Positions 26,064 to 35,884 of a DNA stretch of 64,000 nucleotides are shown here, piece after piece. Every line of letters starts with the position of its first letter. The first letter of the stretch is position 1. This stretch comes from an uncultured Lachnospiraceae bacterium (GTDB lineage Bacteria; Bacillota; Clostridia; Lachnospirales; Lachnospiraceae). Below the pieces are notes generated by a model. That model saw only the letters and a program-made list of their open reading frames with translations, was not told the origin of the DNA and made no database searches. The position numbers and the translations under genes are program-made. Location of the stretch: positions 1 through 64,000 of the forward strand of contig CAJTXN010000015.1 of the NCBI GenBank assembly GCA_910583605.1, read 5' to 3'.

Positions 26064-26093
26064 AAGAAAATATATATGTAGGAGGGTTTTCAG

Positions 26094-26675
26094 ATGAGTT
26101 TAGTACCTTATGTCGTTGAACAAACAGGAAAAGGTGAAAGATCATATGATATTTATTCAAGACTTTTAAAGGATAGAATCATTTTTCTGGGGGAAGAAGT
26201 AAATGAGACTACTGCCAGTCTGGTGGTTGCACAGTTGTTATTTTTGGAATCGGAGGACCCGTCAAAGGATATACAGTTATATATAAACAGTCCGGGTGGT
26301 TCCGTGACGGCAGGTATGGCGATTTATGATACAATGAATTATGTAAAGTGTGACGTATCTACGATTTGTATCGGCATGGCAGCCAGTATGGGAGCATTTC
26401 TGCTGTCCGGCGGAGCAAAAGGTAAGAGATTGGCATTACCGAATGCGGAAATCATGATTCATCAACCGTTAGGCGGTGCAAAGGGTCAGGCAACGGAGAT
26501 TCAGATTGCTGCAGAACATATTTTAAAGACACGTAAGAAATTAAATGAGATTCTTGCGAAAAATACGGGAAAACCGCTGGAAGTCATCGAAACGGATACG
26601 GAACGTGATAATTATATGACTGCTGCGGAAGCAACAGAGTACGGATTAATTGATAAAGTGATAGAGAGTCGTTAG
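26094..26675 (+). CDS. clpP: ATP-dependent Clp protease proteolytic subunit
   Basis: A 193-residue serine peptidase that forms the tetradecameric chamber of ClpXP/ClpCP. The catalytic triad is intact: Ser98 in GMAASMGAF, His123 in MIHQPLGG and Asp172 in TERDNYM, at the positions of the E. coli enzyme. The oxyanion-region motif NSPGGSVTAG is also present. The ATG follows GTAGGAGGGTTTTCAG. It lies between trigger factor and clpX, 61 bp before clpX, and is expected to be co-expressed with it. No CtsR or CIRCE site is recognisable upstream. Confidence 0.98.
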   Translation: MSLVPYVVEQTGKGERSYDIYSRLLKDRIIFLGEEVNETTASLVVAQLLFLESEDPSKDIQLYINSPGGSVTAGMAIYDTMNYVKCDVSTICIGMAASMGAFLLSGGAKGKRLALPNAEIMIHQPLGGAKGQATEIQIAAEHILKTRKKLNEILAKNTGKPLEVIETDTERDNYMTAAEATEYGLIDKVIESR

Positions 26676-26736
26676 TTCGATGTCCGTTGACGGAAATGGG
26701 ACATTATAGAGAATAGAGAAAGGCAAAGTTTATTGT

Positions 26737-28020
26737 ATGGCAAGAAATATAGATGAGAAATCATGCAGATGTTCCTTTTGCGGGAAGTCTCAAAACCAGG
26801 TTAGAAAACTGATTGCCGGACCAAATGGTGTATATATCTGTGATGAATGTATTGACATTTGCGGAGATATTATTGATGAGGAATTTGAGGAAGAAATCAG
26901 CAGAGGCGGTGACTTGGATATCAATCTTTTAAAGCCGGAACAGATTAAAGAATTTCTGGACGAATATGTAATCGGACAGGATGAGGCAAAAAAGGTGTTG
27001 TCCGTAGCAGTCTATAACCATTACAAAAGGATATTGTCAGGGAAAGAGTTAGATGTTGAGATTCAGAAAAGTAATATACTCATGCTTGGACCGACGGGGT
27101 CCGGTAAAACTTATTTGGCACAGACGCTGGCAAAATTACTGAATGTTCCATTTGCCATAGCGGATGCCACAACTCTTACAGAGGCCGGATATGTTGGCGA
27201 GGACGTAGAAAACATTCTTTTAAAGGTGATTCAGGCAGCCGATTATAATGTGGAAAAGGCGCAGTATGGAATCATATATATCGACGAAATTGATAAAATT
27301 ACGAAAAAGTCTGAAAATGTATCCATCACCAGAGACGTTTCCGGTGAAGGAGTACAGCAGGCACTGCTTAAAATACTGGAAGGAACCCAGGCTTCCGTTC
27401 CGCCTCAGGGAGGAAGAAAACATCCGAATCAGGAAATGATACCGATTGATACCACCAATATACTGTTTATATGTGGCGGAGCATTTGACGGTCTGGAGAA
27501 GATCATTGAAAACCGGATGGATAAGAAATCCATCGGTTTTAATGCAGAGATATCGGACAGAAGGGAAGAAGCCATTGACGTGCTGTTTCCGCAGGTTATG
27601 CCTCAGGATCTGGTAAAATTTGGTTTGATCCCTGAGTTCATCGGAAGAGTTCCGATGACGGTTTCTTTGGAATCGTTGGATAAGAAAGCGCTGATCCGGA
27701 TTTTGAAAGAGCCGAAGAATGCATTGGTAAAGCAGTATAAGAAGATGTTTGAACTGGACGGGGTAGACCTGTCATTTACGGACGAGGCACTGGAATTGAT
27801 CGCAGAAAAGTCTTTTGAAAGAAAGACCGGAGCCAGGGGATTGCGTTCCATTATGGAATCGGCATTAATGGATATCATGTTCAAGATTCCGTCAGACGAA
27901 ACGATTGATAAATGTATAATAACGAAAGATGTGATTGAGTCAAATGCGGAACCTGATATTATCCGGCTTAATGAAAAAGAATTAAAGAAAATAGGTACCA
28001 AGAAAAGATTTGGGGCCTGA
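26737..28020 (+). CDS. clpX: ATP-dependent Clp protease ATPase subunit ClpX
   Basis: A 427-residue AAA+ unfoldase that feeds substrates to ClpP. The N-terminal zinc-binding domain has the four-Cys set CRCSFCGKSQ and YICDECIDICGD. Walker A GPTGSGKTYLAQ is near residue 118, followed by the pore loop GYVGED, Walker B IIYIDEIDKI, the sensor motifs and the C-terminal D2 domain TGARGLRSIMES. The ClpP-docking IGF loop reads KSIGFNAE. Full length with no deviations. An intrinsic terminator follows at 28050-28082. Confidence 0.98.
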   Translation: MARNIDEKSCRCSFCGKSQNQVRKLIAGPNGVYICDECIDICGDIIDEEFEEEISRGGDLDINLLKPEQIKEFLDEYVIGQDEAKKVLSVAVYNHYKRILSGKELDVEIQKSNILMLGPTGSGKTYLAQTLAKLLNVPFAIADATTLTEAGYVGEDVENILLKVIQAADYNVEKAQYGIIYIDEIDKITKKSENVSITRDVSGEGVQQALLKILEGTQASVPPQGGRKHPNQEMIPIDTTNILFICGGAFDGLEKIIENRMDKKSIGFNAEISDRREEAIDVLFPQVMPQDLVKFGLIPEFIGRVPMTVSLESLDKKALIRILKEPKNALVKQYKKMFELDGVDLSFTDEALELIAEKSFERKTGARGLRSIMESALMDIMFKIPSDETIDKCIITKDVIESNAEPDIIRLNEKELKKIGTKKRFGA

Positions 28021-28049
28021 AACCATAATTCGGTCTTAACTTAAAAATG

Positions 28050-28082
28050 AATTGGATTGCAGTGTTATGCCGCAATCCAATT
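28050..28082 (+). terminator. Intrinsic terminator between clpX and lon
   Basis: AATTGGATTGC (28050-28060) and GCAATCCAATT (28072-28082) form a perfect 11-bp stem with an 11-base loop, followed by TTAGATTT. The weak T-tract suggests partial read-through from clpX into lon. Confidence 0.7.
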
Positions 28083-28117
28083 TTAGATTTATATTGTTTT
28101 GCAGAGCGGAGGAGACT

Positions 28118-30481
28118 ATGAAAAAATCAGAGGAGACTGAAATTCAATTGCTGGATATTCCGGCAATCGTGACAAATAACAGAACCATTTTACCCGGAGT
28201 TCTGGCACATATAGATATTGTGGATAATGAATCCTATGAGGCATTTAAAAATGCCATGGCGGAGGATAAGAAAATACTGCTGGCTGCACTGGAACAGGAT
28301 TCGGCAGACGGCCGGAAAACAAGAAATCTTTACCGGCACGGAACCATTGCGCTGATCAAACAGGCAATAAAAACAGGGGATAATAATTACCGTATTATGA
28401 TTGAAGGCCAGCAGCGGGCGAAGATATACGGAGATTATGAGGCGGAAGAATTAGATTATCTGCGTCTGGTGATAGAGGCGGAGCCGGAGGAACTTGCGGA
28501 TGAAATATGGGCGGTTCCAGTGTATCAGGCAAAATTAGAGGTAATCCGGGAAAAATTTGATATCTTTTCAAAAATAAACGGGAAGATTCCCAATGAATAT
28601 ACGGCTAAAATAATGAAGAGTTCCAATTTGTACAGGGACATCTGGAAGCTGGTGAATATTCTGTCCATATCTAATGAGAAACGGCAGGAACTTTTTGAAC
28701 TGGATAATGTAGATGAACTGCTGGATGAGATTGCGGTCCTGCTCAGCAATGAAATTGAAATCTGTGCGGTTGCAAATGATTTTCGAAAGAAAGTCAAAGG
28801 CAGAGTGGAGAAAAATCAGAAAGATTATGTGTTACGGGAACAGATGCGGCTGATACGTGAAGAACTGGGAGATGAAGGAGAAGATGAGTTTGCCAATGAA
28901 CTGAGAAGTCAGGTGGATCATCTGGATGCACAGGACTATGTAAAAGAAAAGTTATATAAAGAATTAAAGAAACTAAAACGTATGTCCCAGCAGTCTTCGG
29001 AAGCCAATGTGATTCAGAATTATGTGGAGACCATCGTATCGCTGCCATGGAATAAAGTATCACAGGATAATCTTGACCTTAAGAAAGCGGAAGAGATTTT
29101 AAATTCCGCCCACTACGGACTGACGAAGATAAAGGAGCGTATCATAGAATTTCTGGCAGTCAGAATATTTACCAAAGGGAAAACGGAGCAGAGTAATTAC
29201 AGAAGTCCGGTTCTTTGTCTGGTGGGACCGCCGGGAACTGGTAAAACATCCATTGCAAGATCGGTGGCGGATGCCATGAACAAACAGTATATCAGAATCT
29301 GTCTGGGCGGTGTCAGTGATGAATCCGAAATCCGCGGACACAGAAGGACATACATCGGTGCGAAACCCGGAAGGATTGCGGAAGCATTGATAAATGCAGG
29401 CGTCAGCAATCCGCTGATCGTATTTGATGAGATTGACAAACTGGGGAAAGATTATAAGGGAGACCCTTCTTCCGCTTTGTTAGAGGTGTTGGACGGCGAG
29501 CAGAATTCCAGATTTGTGGACCGTTATCTGGAGATGCCCGTAGATTTATCCGAAGTGTTTTTTATGGCAACAGCTAACGATATTTCAGGAATTCCGAAAC
29601 CCCTGCGTGACCGTATGGAAATCATTCCGGTCAGCAGTTATACATCCAATGAGAAGGAACATATTGCCAAAGATTATCTGGTAAAAAAGCAGCGCCTGGA
29701 AAACGGTCTGGATAAAAAACAACTGAACATCAGCAACAAGGCGCTTAATTCCATTATTACCAAATATACCAGGGAGGCCGGCGTAAGAGAACTGGAGCGT
29801 CTCATCGGCAAGCTGTGCAGAAAGGCGGCAATCGGTATACTGGAGGGCAGTTTTGAAGAGTTAAGGGTAACGGATAAAAATCTGACGGAACTGCTGGGTA
29901 ATCCAAAATTTAAAGATGAGAAAAAGAAAAAGAAAGATATGGTGGGCATTGTCCGGGGGCTGGCATGGACCAGCGTAGGAGGAGATACACTGGAAATAGA
30001 AGTAAATATGATGCCGGGAAACGGAAAGCTGAAATTAACCGGAAAACTGGGGGACGTAATGAAGGAATCCGCCAATATTGCCTACAGCTATGTAAGAATG
30101 ATAGCGCCGGAATACGGAATCGATAAAAAAACATTTACGGAAAATGATTTTCATCTGCATGTGCCGGAGGGAGCCGTTCCAAAGGACGGACCGTCGGCGG
30201 GGGTAACCATGGCCACGGCATTGTTCAGCGCCATAACCGGGAAAAAGGTAAACTCTGATGTGGCGATGACCGGAGAAGTAACGCTTCGGGGGAATGTACT
30301 GCCCATCGGCGGTTTAAAGGAAAAGATTCTGGCAGCCAGATTATTCGGAATAAAAAAGGTTCTGGTACCGGAGGACAATGAGCCGGATGTGGAAGAAATC
30401 GAGGAAGAGATTAAACAGGGAATTGATATTGTGTATGTGAATTCCATGAAAGAGGTACTGGAACATACGATTGTAGAATGA
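28118..30481 (+). CDS. lon: ATP-dependent protease Lon
   Basis: A 787-residue LonA protease. Order: N-terminal LAN substrate-binding domain (IQLLDIPAIVTNNRTILPGV), a helical middle, an AAA+ module with Walker A GPPGTGKTS near residue 370 and Walker B VFDEIDKL, and the protease domain with the Ser-Lys dyad Ser693 in PKDGPSAGVTMATA and Lys736 in GGLKEKILAA, 43 residues apart as in E. coli Lon. The start at 28118 follows GCGGAGGAGACT; an upstream in-frame codon at 28052 lies in the terminator hairpin and is rejected. It degrades misfolded and regulatory proteins in the cytosol. Confidence 0.98.
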   Translation: MKKSEETEIQLLDIPAIVTNNRTILPGVLAHIDIVDNESYEAFKNAMAEDKKILLAALEQDSADGRKTRNLYRHGTIALIKQAIKTGDNNYRIMIEGQQRAKIYGDYEAEELDYLRLVIEAEPEELADEIWAVPVYQAKLEVIREKFDIFSKINGKIPNEYTAKIMKSSNLYRDIWKLVNILSISNEKRQELFELDNVDELLDEIAVLLSNEIEICAVANDFRKKVKGRVEKNQKDYVLREQMRLIREELGDEGEDEFANELRSQVDHLDAQDYVKEKLYKELKKLKRMSQQSSEANVIQNYVETIVSLPWNKVSQDNLDLKKAEEILNSAHYGLTKIKERIIEFLAVRIFTKGKTEQSNYRSPVLCLVGPPGTGKTSIARSVADAMNKQYIRICLGGVSDESEIRGHRRTYIGAKPGRIAEALINAGVSNPLIVFDEIDKLGKDYKGDPSSALLEVLDGEQNSRFVDRYLEMPVDLSEVFFMATANDISGIPKPLRDRMEIIPVSSYTSNEKEHIAKDYLVKKQRLENGLDKKQLNISNKALNSIITKYTREAGVRELERLIGKLCRKAAIGILEGSFEELRVTDKNLTELLGNPKFKDEKKKKKDMVGIVRGLAWTSVGGDTLEIEVNMMPGNGKLKLTGKLGDVMKESANIAYSYVRMIAPEYGIDKKTFTENDFHLHVPEGAVPKDGPSAGVTMATALFSAITGKKVNSDVAMTGEVTLRGNVLPIGGLKEKILAARLFGIKKVLVPEDNEPDVEEIEEEIKQGIDIVYVNSMKEVLEHTIVE

Positions 30482-30491
30482 GAAAGGAAAA

Positions 30492-31091
30492 ATGTGTGAA
30501 TATAAAATGAAGATAAAAAATGCAGAATTGGAAACCGTATGCGGAATAACCAGCGTACTGCCTGACAATCAAATACCGGAGATTGCATTTGCCGGTAAAT
30601 CCAATGTGGGAAAATCCTCATTGATCAACGGACTGCTGAACCGGAAATCCCTTGCAAGAACTTCGTCGGCACCGGGAAAAACACAGACCATTAATTTTTA
30701 TAACGTAAATAAAGAATTATATTTTGTGGATCTGCCGGGATACGGATATGCAAAAGTTTCCAGGGAAACGCAGGAGAAATGGGGAGTGATGATCGAGAAA
30801 TATCTTAAGACATCCGGACAATTGAAAGCAGTGCTGCTATTGATCGATATCAGGCATGAGCCTTCCGCTAACGACCGCAATATGTATGAGTGGATCAATT
30901 TTAACGGCTATAAACCAATCATTATTGCCACAAAGCTGGATAAGATTAACAGAAGTCAGATACAAAAGCACATTAAGATGCTGAAGAACGGCCTGAATGT
31001 GCTTCCGGATACAACAGTAATTCCTTTTTCAGCAACGACGAAACAGGGCAGGGATGAAATACTGGAACTTATTTCATCAATGATTTCATAA
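30492..31091 (+). CDS. engB: Ribosome biogenesis GTPase EngB/YsxC
   Basis: A 199-residue TrmE-Era-EngA-EngB type GTPase needed for 50S ribosome assembly. G1 is GKSNVGKSSLIN, G2 is around SSAPGKTQTINFYN, G3 is DLPGYGYAKV, G4 is ATKLDKI and G5 is SATTKQGRDEI. It starts 10 bp after lon (GAAAGGAAAA as ribosome site); an alternative ATG at 30507 gives a slightly shorter protein. Its 3' end overlaps the convergent DUF4364 gene by 23 bp. Following lon and clpXP, it closes the proteostasis block. Confidence 0.96.
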   Translation: MCEYKMKIKNAELETVCGITSVLPDNQIPEIAFAGKSNVGKSSLINGLLNRKSLARTSSAPGKTQTINFYNVNKELYFVDLPGYGYAKVSRETQEKWGVMIEKYLKTSGQLKAVLLLIDIRHEPSANDRNMYEWINFNGYKPIIIATKLDKINRSQIQKHIKMLKNGLNVLPDTTVIPFSATTKQGRDEILELISSMIS

Positions 31092-31587
31092 TAAAAGCAT
31101 ATATTTCCTGACTGGCATCCTTCCATTTGGCACACATGGAGGATGCCTCTTCTTTTGTAGGTACCGATACGTTTATTTCAATCAGCGTACTGCGTCCTTC
31201 TTTTACCTGGCAGTGTACGATATAATCGGAAGTTGTGGATTTATAATAATCGGCAATGGTTCCCACTTCATTTCTCAGTTCGTATTTATTTTCCATCAGA
31301 TATATATCCATATCATCCACAATGGCTCCCGGTATTTTATTGCCAAAAAATCCCAAAGTTTCGCTGCCTTCCGAGGTAATATGGTAATAAGAAGAGTTGC
31401 GAACCGTTTCAATACTGATCAGATGGGAATCCACCAGTTCGGTTATCACCTGCTGTAAAGTGAAATAGGAGGTATAGTTTTTCTCTAAAAAGAACTCGGA
31501 AATCTGTGAATTTGTCAAAGGAAAATTTACTTTATTTAACATATAAAGGATAATTAACTTGTATAAAGTTGTGGATTCAATTGCCAT
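31069..31587 (-). CDS. DUF4364 family protein
   Basis: A 172-residue protein of the DUF4364 family found in clostridia. The N-terminal half (LYKLIILYMLNKVNFPLTNS, QISEFFLEKNYTSYFTLQQ, TELVDSHLI) reads as a winged-helix DNA-binding domain, so a regulatory role is plausible. The C-terminal half is a beta-rich domain (VHCQVKEGRSTLIEINVSVP). It begins 11 bp inside the end of the radical SAM gene, which suggests coupled translation on the minus strand, and its 3' end overlaps engB. Function unknown. Confidence 0.85.
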   Translation of the reverse strand: MAIESTTLYKLIILYMLNKVNFPLTNSQISEFFLEKNYTSYFTLQQVITELVDSHLISIETVRNSSYYHITSEGSETLGFFGNKIPGAIVDDMDIYLMENKYELRNEVGTIADYYKSTTSDYIVHCQVKEGRSTLIEINVSVPTKEEASSMCAKWKDASQEIYAFIMKSLMK

Positions 31588-32509
31588 AATCTGTATATTT
31601 CCTTCCTTGAATAATATTATGTTCGTTAAAGTATCGGTTGATATAGTTGAGAACCCGTTTTTTATCTGCAGACCACATGGGCGCCAGCAGCTGTGACTTT
31701 GGTCCGTCCCCGGTAAAACGGTGGATTACGATGTCCGGCCGCAGGTGTTCGATACATTCTCCAAGAATCCGGGTATATTCTTCCAGGGACAAAACCGGTA
31801 TTTCTTCCGGGTGCTTTTCATAGTGGATTGCCAGGTCCGTATTTTTTAATATATGCAATAGCTGGAGTTTTACACCGGAAACGGGAAGTCTGCTGATGTA
31901 ACGGACGGAAGCCGTCATATCTTCCGGAGTTTCTCCGGGCAGCCCTAAGATTAAGTGAACGACCGTTTCAACCGATATGGCATGAAGTTTCCCGACACAT
32001 TCATCAAATACTTCCAAATCATATCCCCGGCGGATAAAGCGGGCGGTTTCCGGATGAATGGTCTGGAGCCCCAGTTCTACAAATACAGGTTTCACGGTAT
32101 TCAGTTCCCGTAATAATTCCAATACGTCCGGACCGATACAGTCGGGACGGGTGCCAACAGACAGGGCAATGATATCCGGAGGGTCTATGGCTTCATAAAA
32201 AATCTTCCGTAAATATTCCACAGGGGCATATGTATTGGTATATGCCTGAAAATAGGCGATATAGCCGGCCGGCTGATTTGAAAGTTTGGATGATATAAAT
32301 TGTTTTGCCTGCTGAATCTGCTCCGATACAGGCAAAAGAAAGGAGGCTGCAAAGTCACCCGAGCCTCCTTCACTGCAGAAAATACAGCCGCCGGTTCCCA
32401 GCGTTCCGTCACGGTTCGGACAGTTCATGCCGCCGTTTAATGCAAGCTTGTAAACTTTAATTCCGAACCGTTTCCGTAAATAGGCGTTAAGCCTTAATAT
32501 TTCTGCCAT
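31577..32509 (-). CDS. Radical SAM protein, TIGR01212 family
   Basis: A 310-residue radical SAM enzyme. The [4Fe-4S] cysteines are in the family-specific spacing NGGMNCPNRDGTLGTGGCIF, then C (C-x12-C-x2-C, longer than the usual CX3CX2C), followed by QAYTNTYAPVEYLRK, SVGTRPDCIGPDVLELL, ELGLQTIHPETARFI and HLILGLPGETPEDM. TIGR01212 proteins (YhcC type) are widespread but their reaction is not established. The start at 32509 (MAEILRLNAYLRKRFG) fits the family; it lies inside the end of the malic enzyme gene (23-bp overlap). An ATG at 32548 would add 13 residues from out-of-frame malic enzyme DNA. Confidence 0.9.
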   Translation of the reverse strand: MAEILRLNAYLRKRFGIKVYKLALNGGMNCPNRDGTLGTGGCIFCSEGGSGDFAASFLLPVSEQIQQAKQFISSKLSNQPAGYIAYFQAYTNTYAPVEYLRKIFYEAIDPPDIIALSVGTRPDCIGPDVLELLRELNTVKPVFVELGLQTIHPETARFIRRGYDLEVFDECVGKLHAISVETVVHLILGLPGETPEDMTASVRYISRLPVSGVKLQLLHILKNTDLAIHYEKHPEEIPVLSLEEYTRILGECIEHLRPDIVIHRFTGDGPKSQLLAPMWSADKKRVLNYINRYFNEHNIIQGRKYTDYGN

Positions 32510-33671
32510 CCGGCTGAATATTGTCCATGACTGCCCTGCATACGGCATCTTTTACATTTGGATCAAAGGCTTCCGGCAAAATAAAGTCATCACTGAGTTT
32601 ATCCTCCGGAACCACATTTGCAATGGCCAGAGCAGCAGCCAGTTTCATTTCTTCGGTTATCTGGGAAGCACGGCCTTCCAATGCACCCTTAAAAATACCC
32701 GGAAAAGCTATGACATTGTTCACCTGGTTCGGGAAATCGGAGCGGCCGGTGCCTACGATTCTGGCGCCGGCAGCTTTTGCAGTATCCGGCATGATTTCCG
32801 GAACCGGATTTGCCATGGCAAATAAAATGGAATCCCGGTTCATGGATTGTACCATTTCAGGCGTTACGATATTCGGTGCGGAAACGCCTACAAAGATATC
32901 GGCGCCGACCAGTGCATCTTTCAGGGAACCGGTGCGTTTGTCCGGATTGGTGATTTCCAGCATGGATTTCTGCATCCAGTTCAGATTTGGTGAGCTCTCA
33001 CAGAGGATACCGTTGATATCACAAAGGGTAAGATTTTTAAATCCGTATGAAATTAACAGTTTTGAAATGGCGATTCCGGCGCTTCCTGCACCGTTTACCA
33101 CAACGTGGCAGCCTTCCGGTGTTTTGCCGGTGATTTTTAAGGCATTGATCAGTCCGGCCAGTACCACGATGGCAGTACCGTGCTGGTCGTCATGGAATAC
33201 CGGGATATCCAGAAGTTCTTTTAACCGGGATTCGATTTCGAAACATCTCGGTGCGGAGATATCTTCCAGATTGATTCCGCCGAATGCCGGAGCAATATTG
33301 ACGCATGTCCGGATGATTTCTTCCGTATCCTGGGTGTCTAAGCAGATTGGAAATGCATTGACATCCCCGAACGATTTAAATAATACGGCCTTTCCTTCCA
33401 TAACCGGCATGGCGGCATAGGGACCGATATTTCCAAGACCAAGGACCGCGCTTCCGTCGGATACTACGGCAATGGTGTTTTGCTTTATCGTATATGTATA
33501 TGCGGCTTCCCGGTTTTCGGCAATTACCTTACATGGTTCCGCCACGCCGGGGGTATATGCAAGCGCCAGGTCTTCCCTTGAACGGATGGTACATTTTGAT
33601 TCGGTGGTAAGCTTTCCTTTCCATTCTTCATGGAGAGCCAGAGCTTTTTCGTTTGTTGTCATAATATTCAC
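32487..33671 (-). CDS. NAD-dependent malic enzyme
   Basis: A 394-residue malic enzyme that converts malate to pyruvate and CO2 with reduction of NAD(P). The short bacterial form is evident: YTPGVAEPCKVIAENREAAY with the catalytic Tyr, DGSAVLGLGNIGPYAAMPVM, EGKAVLFKSFGDVNAFPICL, FHDDQHGTAIVVLAGL with metal-binding Asp residues, the Rossmann motif NGAGSAGIAI, and GTGRSDFPNQVNNVIAFPG. The start is a GTG at 33671 after AAAGGTATGA, or an ATG at 33662 with longer spacing. It is the first gene of a malic enzyme / radical SAM / DUF4364 overlapping set, divergent from nadE. Confidence 0.95.
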   Translation of the reverse strand: MNIMTTNEKALALHEEWKGKLTTESKCTIRSREDLALAYTPGVAEPCKVIAENREAAYTYTIKQNTIAVVSDGSAVLGLGNIGPYAAMPVMEGKAVLFKSFGDVNAFPICLDTQDTEEIIRTCVNIAPAFGGINLEDISAPRCFEIESRLKELLDIPVFHDDQHGTAIVVLAGLINALKITGKTPEGCHVVVNGAGSAGIAISKLLISYGFKNLTLCDINGILCESSPNLNWMQKSMLEITNPDKRTGSLKDALVGADIFVGVSAPNIVTPEMVQSMNRDSILFAMANPVPEIMPDTAKAAGARIVGTGRSDFPNQVNNVIAFPGIFKGALEGRASQITEEMKLAAALAIANVVPEDKLSDDFILPEAFDPNVKDAVCRAVMDNIQPDGRNIKA

Positions 33672-33823
33672 TCATACCTTTCTAAACTCTATGATGATAC
33701 AGGCGTTTTCGGAAAAACCGTCTGTATACTCATTACAGATTATAATATCACACTGAAAAGGGCATAGCAAGGAAAAGAAACATTAATTTACTCTTACTGC
33801 CCGCAGCAGCAAAACAGTAACGG

Positions 33824-33852
33824 TTGATAAAATTCTGAAATCCGTTTATACT
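33824..33852 (+). promoter_or_regulatory. Promoter of the NAD synthetase gene
   Basis: TTGATA (33824-33829) and TATACT (33847-33852) are separated by exactly 17 bp, giving a leader of about 70 bases before the GTG start at 33928. No known riboswitch is recognised in the leader. Confidence 0.6.
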
Positions 33853-33927
33853 TACATATAAATGATGGAAGTGAGTGTGGTATGCACAGAGATTCAGAAG
33901 CGCTCGGAAAGGTAAGGTAAATGTACA

Positions 33928-35871
33928 GTGCAGAATACAGATTATGGTTTTGTAAAAGTATCCGCAGCGACACCTAAGATAAAAGTAGCGGATGTGGAAT
34001 ATAACGGCGCCGTAATACGGGAGAAAATAGAGGAGGCATACAGGGCAGGCGTAAAATTACTGGTATTGCCGGAATTATGCGTGACCGGATATACCTGCAG
34101 CGATTTATTCTGGCAGTCGGCAATGCTGGAAGCCGCCAAAGAAGAAGTCATTAAGACTGCGGCATATGCAGGGGAATATGAGATGCTGATACTGCTTGGA
34201 TTGCCGTATGAATTGAACGGGAAACTTTATAATGTGGCGGCCGTATTGTATAAAGGCAGGATTCTTGGTCTGGTTCCGAAAAAATATCTGCCGAATTATT
34301 CGGAATTTTATGAGGCAAGGCATTTTTCACCGGGCTTTGAAAAGACCATTCTGGTGGAAATTGACGGCTATCCGGTTCCCATGGGAACAAACCTGTTATT
34401 CCGCCGGAAGGAACAGCCGGATTTTACGGTGGCGGCGGAAATCTGTGAAGACCTTTGGATTCCTGATCCGCCCAGCATTTCCCATGCCATGGCAGGCGCG
34501 ACGGTTATCGCAAATTTATCTGCCAGTGATGAAGTGACCGGTAAGGCATATTATCGAAGGGATTTGGTGGCAGGACAGTCAGCAAGGCTGGTCTGCGCCT
34601 ATATCTATGCGGATGCGGGGGAAGGGGAATCGTCCACAGATCTGGTGTTTTCTGCCCACAATATCATAGCGGAAAACGGTACGGTACTGGCGGAGTCCAA
34701 AAGATTTCACAATGAAACCGTTTGTTCGGATATCGATCTGGAGCGGATGAAAAACGAAAGACGGAGAATGACCACGTATCGGAGCAGCGACAGGGAAGAC
34801 TATACCATGGTAAGCTTTTCTATGGGCGGAGATTCCGTTAACGGCAGTGAATACCGTTTGGAACGGTATGTGGATAATATGCCCTTTGTACCAAAGGACA
34901 GGCTGAAAAGAGAAGAGCGCTGTGACGAAATACTGATGCTGCAGTCCATGGGACTGAAAAAAAGACTGGAACATACCAAAGCGGCATCGGCAGTGGTAGG
35001 AATATCCGGCGGACTGGATTCAACGTTGGCATTGCTGGTCACTGCCAGGGCATTTGACATGCTGGGAAAAGACAGGAAGGAAATCCTTGCAGTTACCATG
35101 CCGGGATTCGGAACTACGGGCCGAACCTATGACAATGCGGTAACCATGATAAACAAAATAGGAGCAACGCTGTTGGAAATTCCTATTTCCGATGCGGTCA
35201 CCCGGCATTTTGAAGCAATCGGACATGAGGAATCCGTGCATGATGTGACATATGAAAACGTTCAAGCAAGGCAGAGAACCTTATATTTAATGAATCTGGC
35301 AAATCAGTATAACGGATTTGTAGTGGGAACCGGCGATTTGTCTGAACTGGTGTTAGGGTGGGCAACTTATAACGGAGACCATATGTCCATGTACGGTGTT
35401 AATTCTTCGATTCCCAAGACACTGGTCCGTCATCTGGTGCGGTATTATGCAGATACCTGCAGGGATGAAGTATTACGGAAGGTATTGCTGGACGTGCTGG
35501 ATACCCCGGTAAGCCCGGAGCTTCTGCCGCCTGGGGAAAACGGAGAGATTGCCCAGAAGACAGAAGACCTGGTAGGACCTTATGAATTACATGATTTCTT
35601 TATGTATTATGTATTGAGACTTGGGTATGAGCCGGAAAAAATTTACTTTCTCGCCCGAAAAGCATTTCATGGAATGTACGAGGCCCCGGTGATTCTGAAA
35701 TGGCTGAAAACCTTTTACAGAAGGTTCTTCAGTCAGCAGTTTAAACGTTCCTGTCTTCCGGACGGACCGAAAGTGGGAACGGTTGCCGTATCTCCGAGAG
35801 GAGATTTAAGGATGCCAAGTGATGCCTGTGCATCTTTGTGGCTTCGCCGTCTGGAGGAACTGGAAGAATAA
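33928..35871 (+). CDS. nadE: Glutamine-dependent NAD(+) synthetase
   Basis: A 647-residue two-domain enzyme that amidates deamido-NAD using glutamine, the last step of NAD synthesis. The N-terminal nitrilase-type glutaminase (1-280) has its Glu-Lys-Cys set in LPELCVTGYTC, VPKKYLPNYSEFYE and AEICEDLWIPDPPS. The C-terminal synthetase (about 320-630) has the P-loop SGGLDSTLALL and GTGDLSELVLGWATYNGDHM. The start is a GTG preceded by AAAGGTAAGG, the only start codon that keeps the full N-terminus. A promoter lies at 33824-33852. It is a stand-alone transcript divergent from malic enzyme. Confidence 0.96.
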   Translation: MQNTDYGFVKVSAATPKIKVADVEYNGAVIREKIEEAYRAGVKLLVLPELCVTGYTCSDLFWQSAMLEAAKEEVIKTAAYAGEYEMLILLGLPYELNGKLYNVAAVLYKGRILGLVPKKYLPNYSEFYEARHFSPGFEKTILVEIDGYPVPMGTNLLFRRKEQPDFTVAAEICEDLWIPDPPSISHAMAGATVIANLSASDEVTGKAYYRRDLVAGQSARLVCAYIYADAGEGESSTDLVFSAHNIIAENGTVLAESKRFHNETVCSDIDLERMKNERRRMTTYRSSDREDYTMVSFSMGGDSVNGSEYRLERYVDNMPFVPKDRLKREERCDEILMLQSMGLKKRLEHTKAASAVVGISGGLDSTLALLVTARAFDMLGKDRKEILAVTMPGFGTTGRTYDNAVTMINKIGATLLEIPISDAVTRHFEAIGHEESVHDVTYENVQARQRTLYLMNLANQYNGFVVGTGDLSELVLGWATYNGDHMSMYGVNSSIPKTLVRHLVRYYADTCRDEVLRKVLLDVLDTPVSPELLPPGENGEIAQKTEDLVGPYELHDFFMYYVLRLGYEPEKIYFLARKAFHGMYEAPVILKWLKTFYRRFFSQQFKRSCLPDGPKVGTVAVSPRGDLRMPSDACASLWLRRLEELEE

Positions 35872-35884
35872 TACCGTATGCTTT

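Noticed and set aside
24560..26093. CtsR or CIRCE heat-shock operators before tig or clpP
   Set aside because: No TTAGCACTC-N9-GAGTGCTAA or heptad repeat is present in the intergenic regions.
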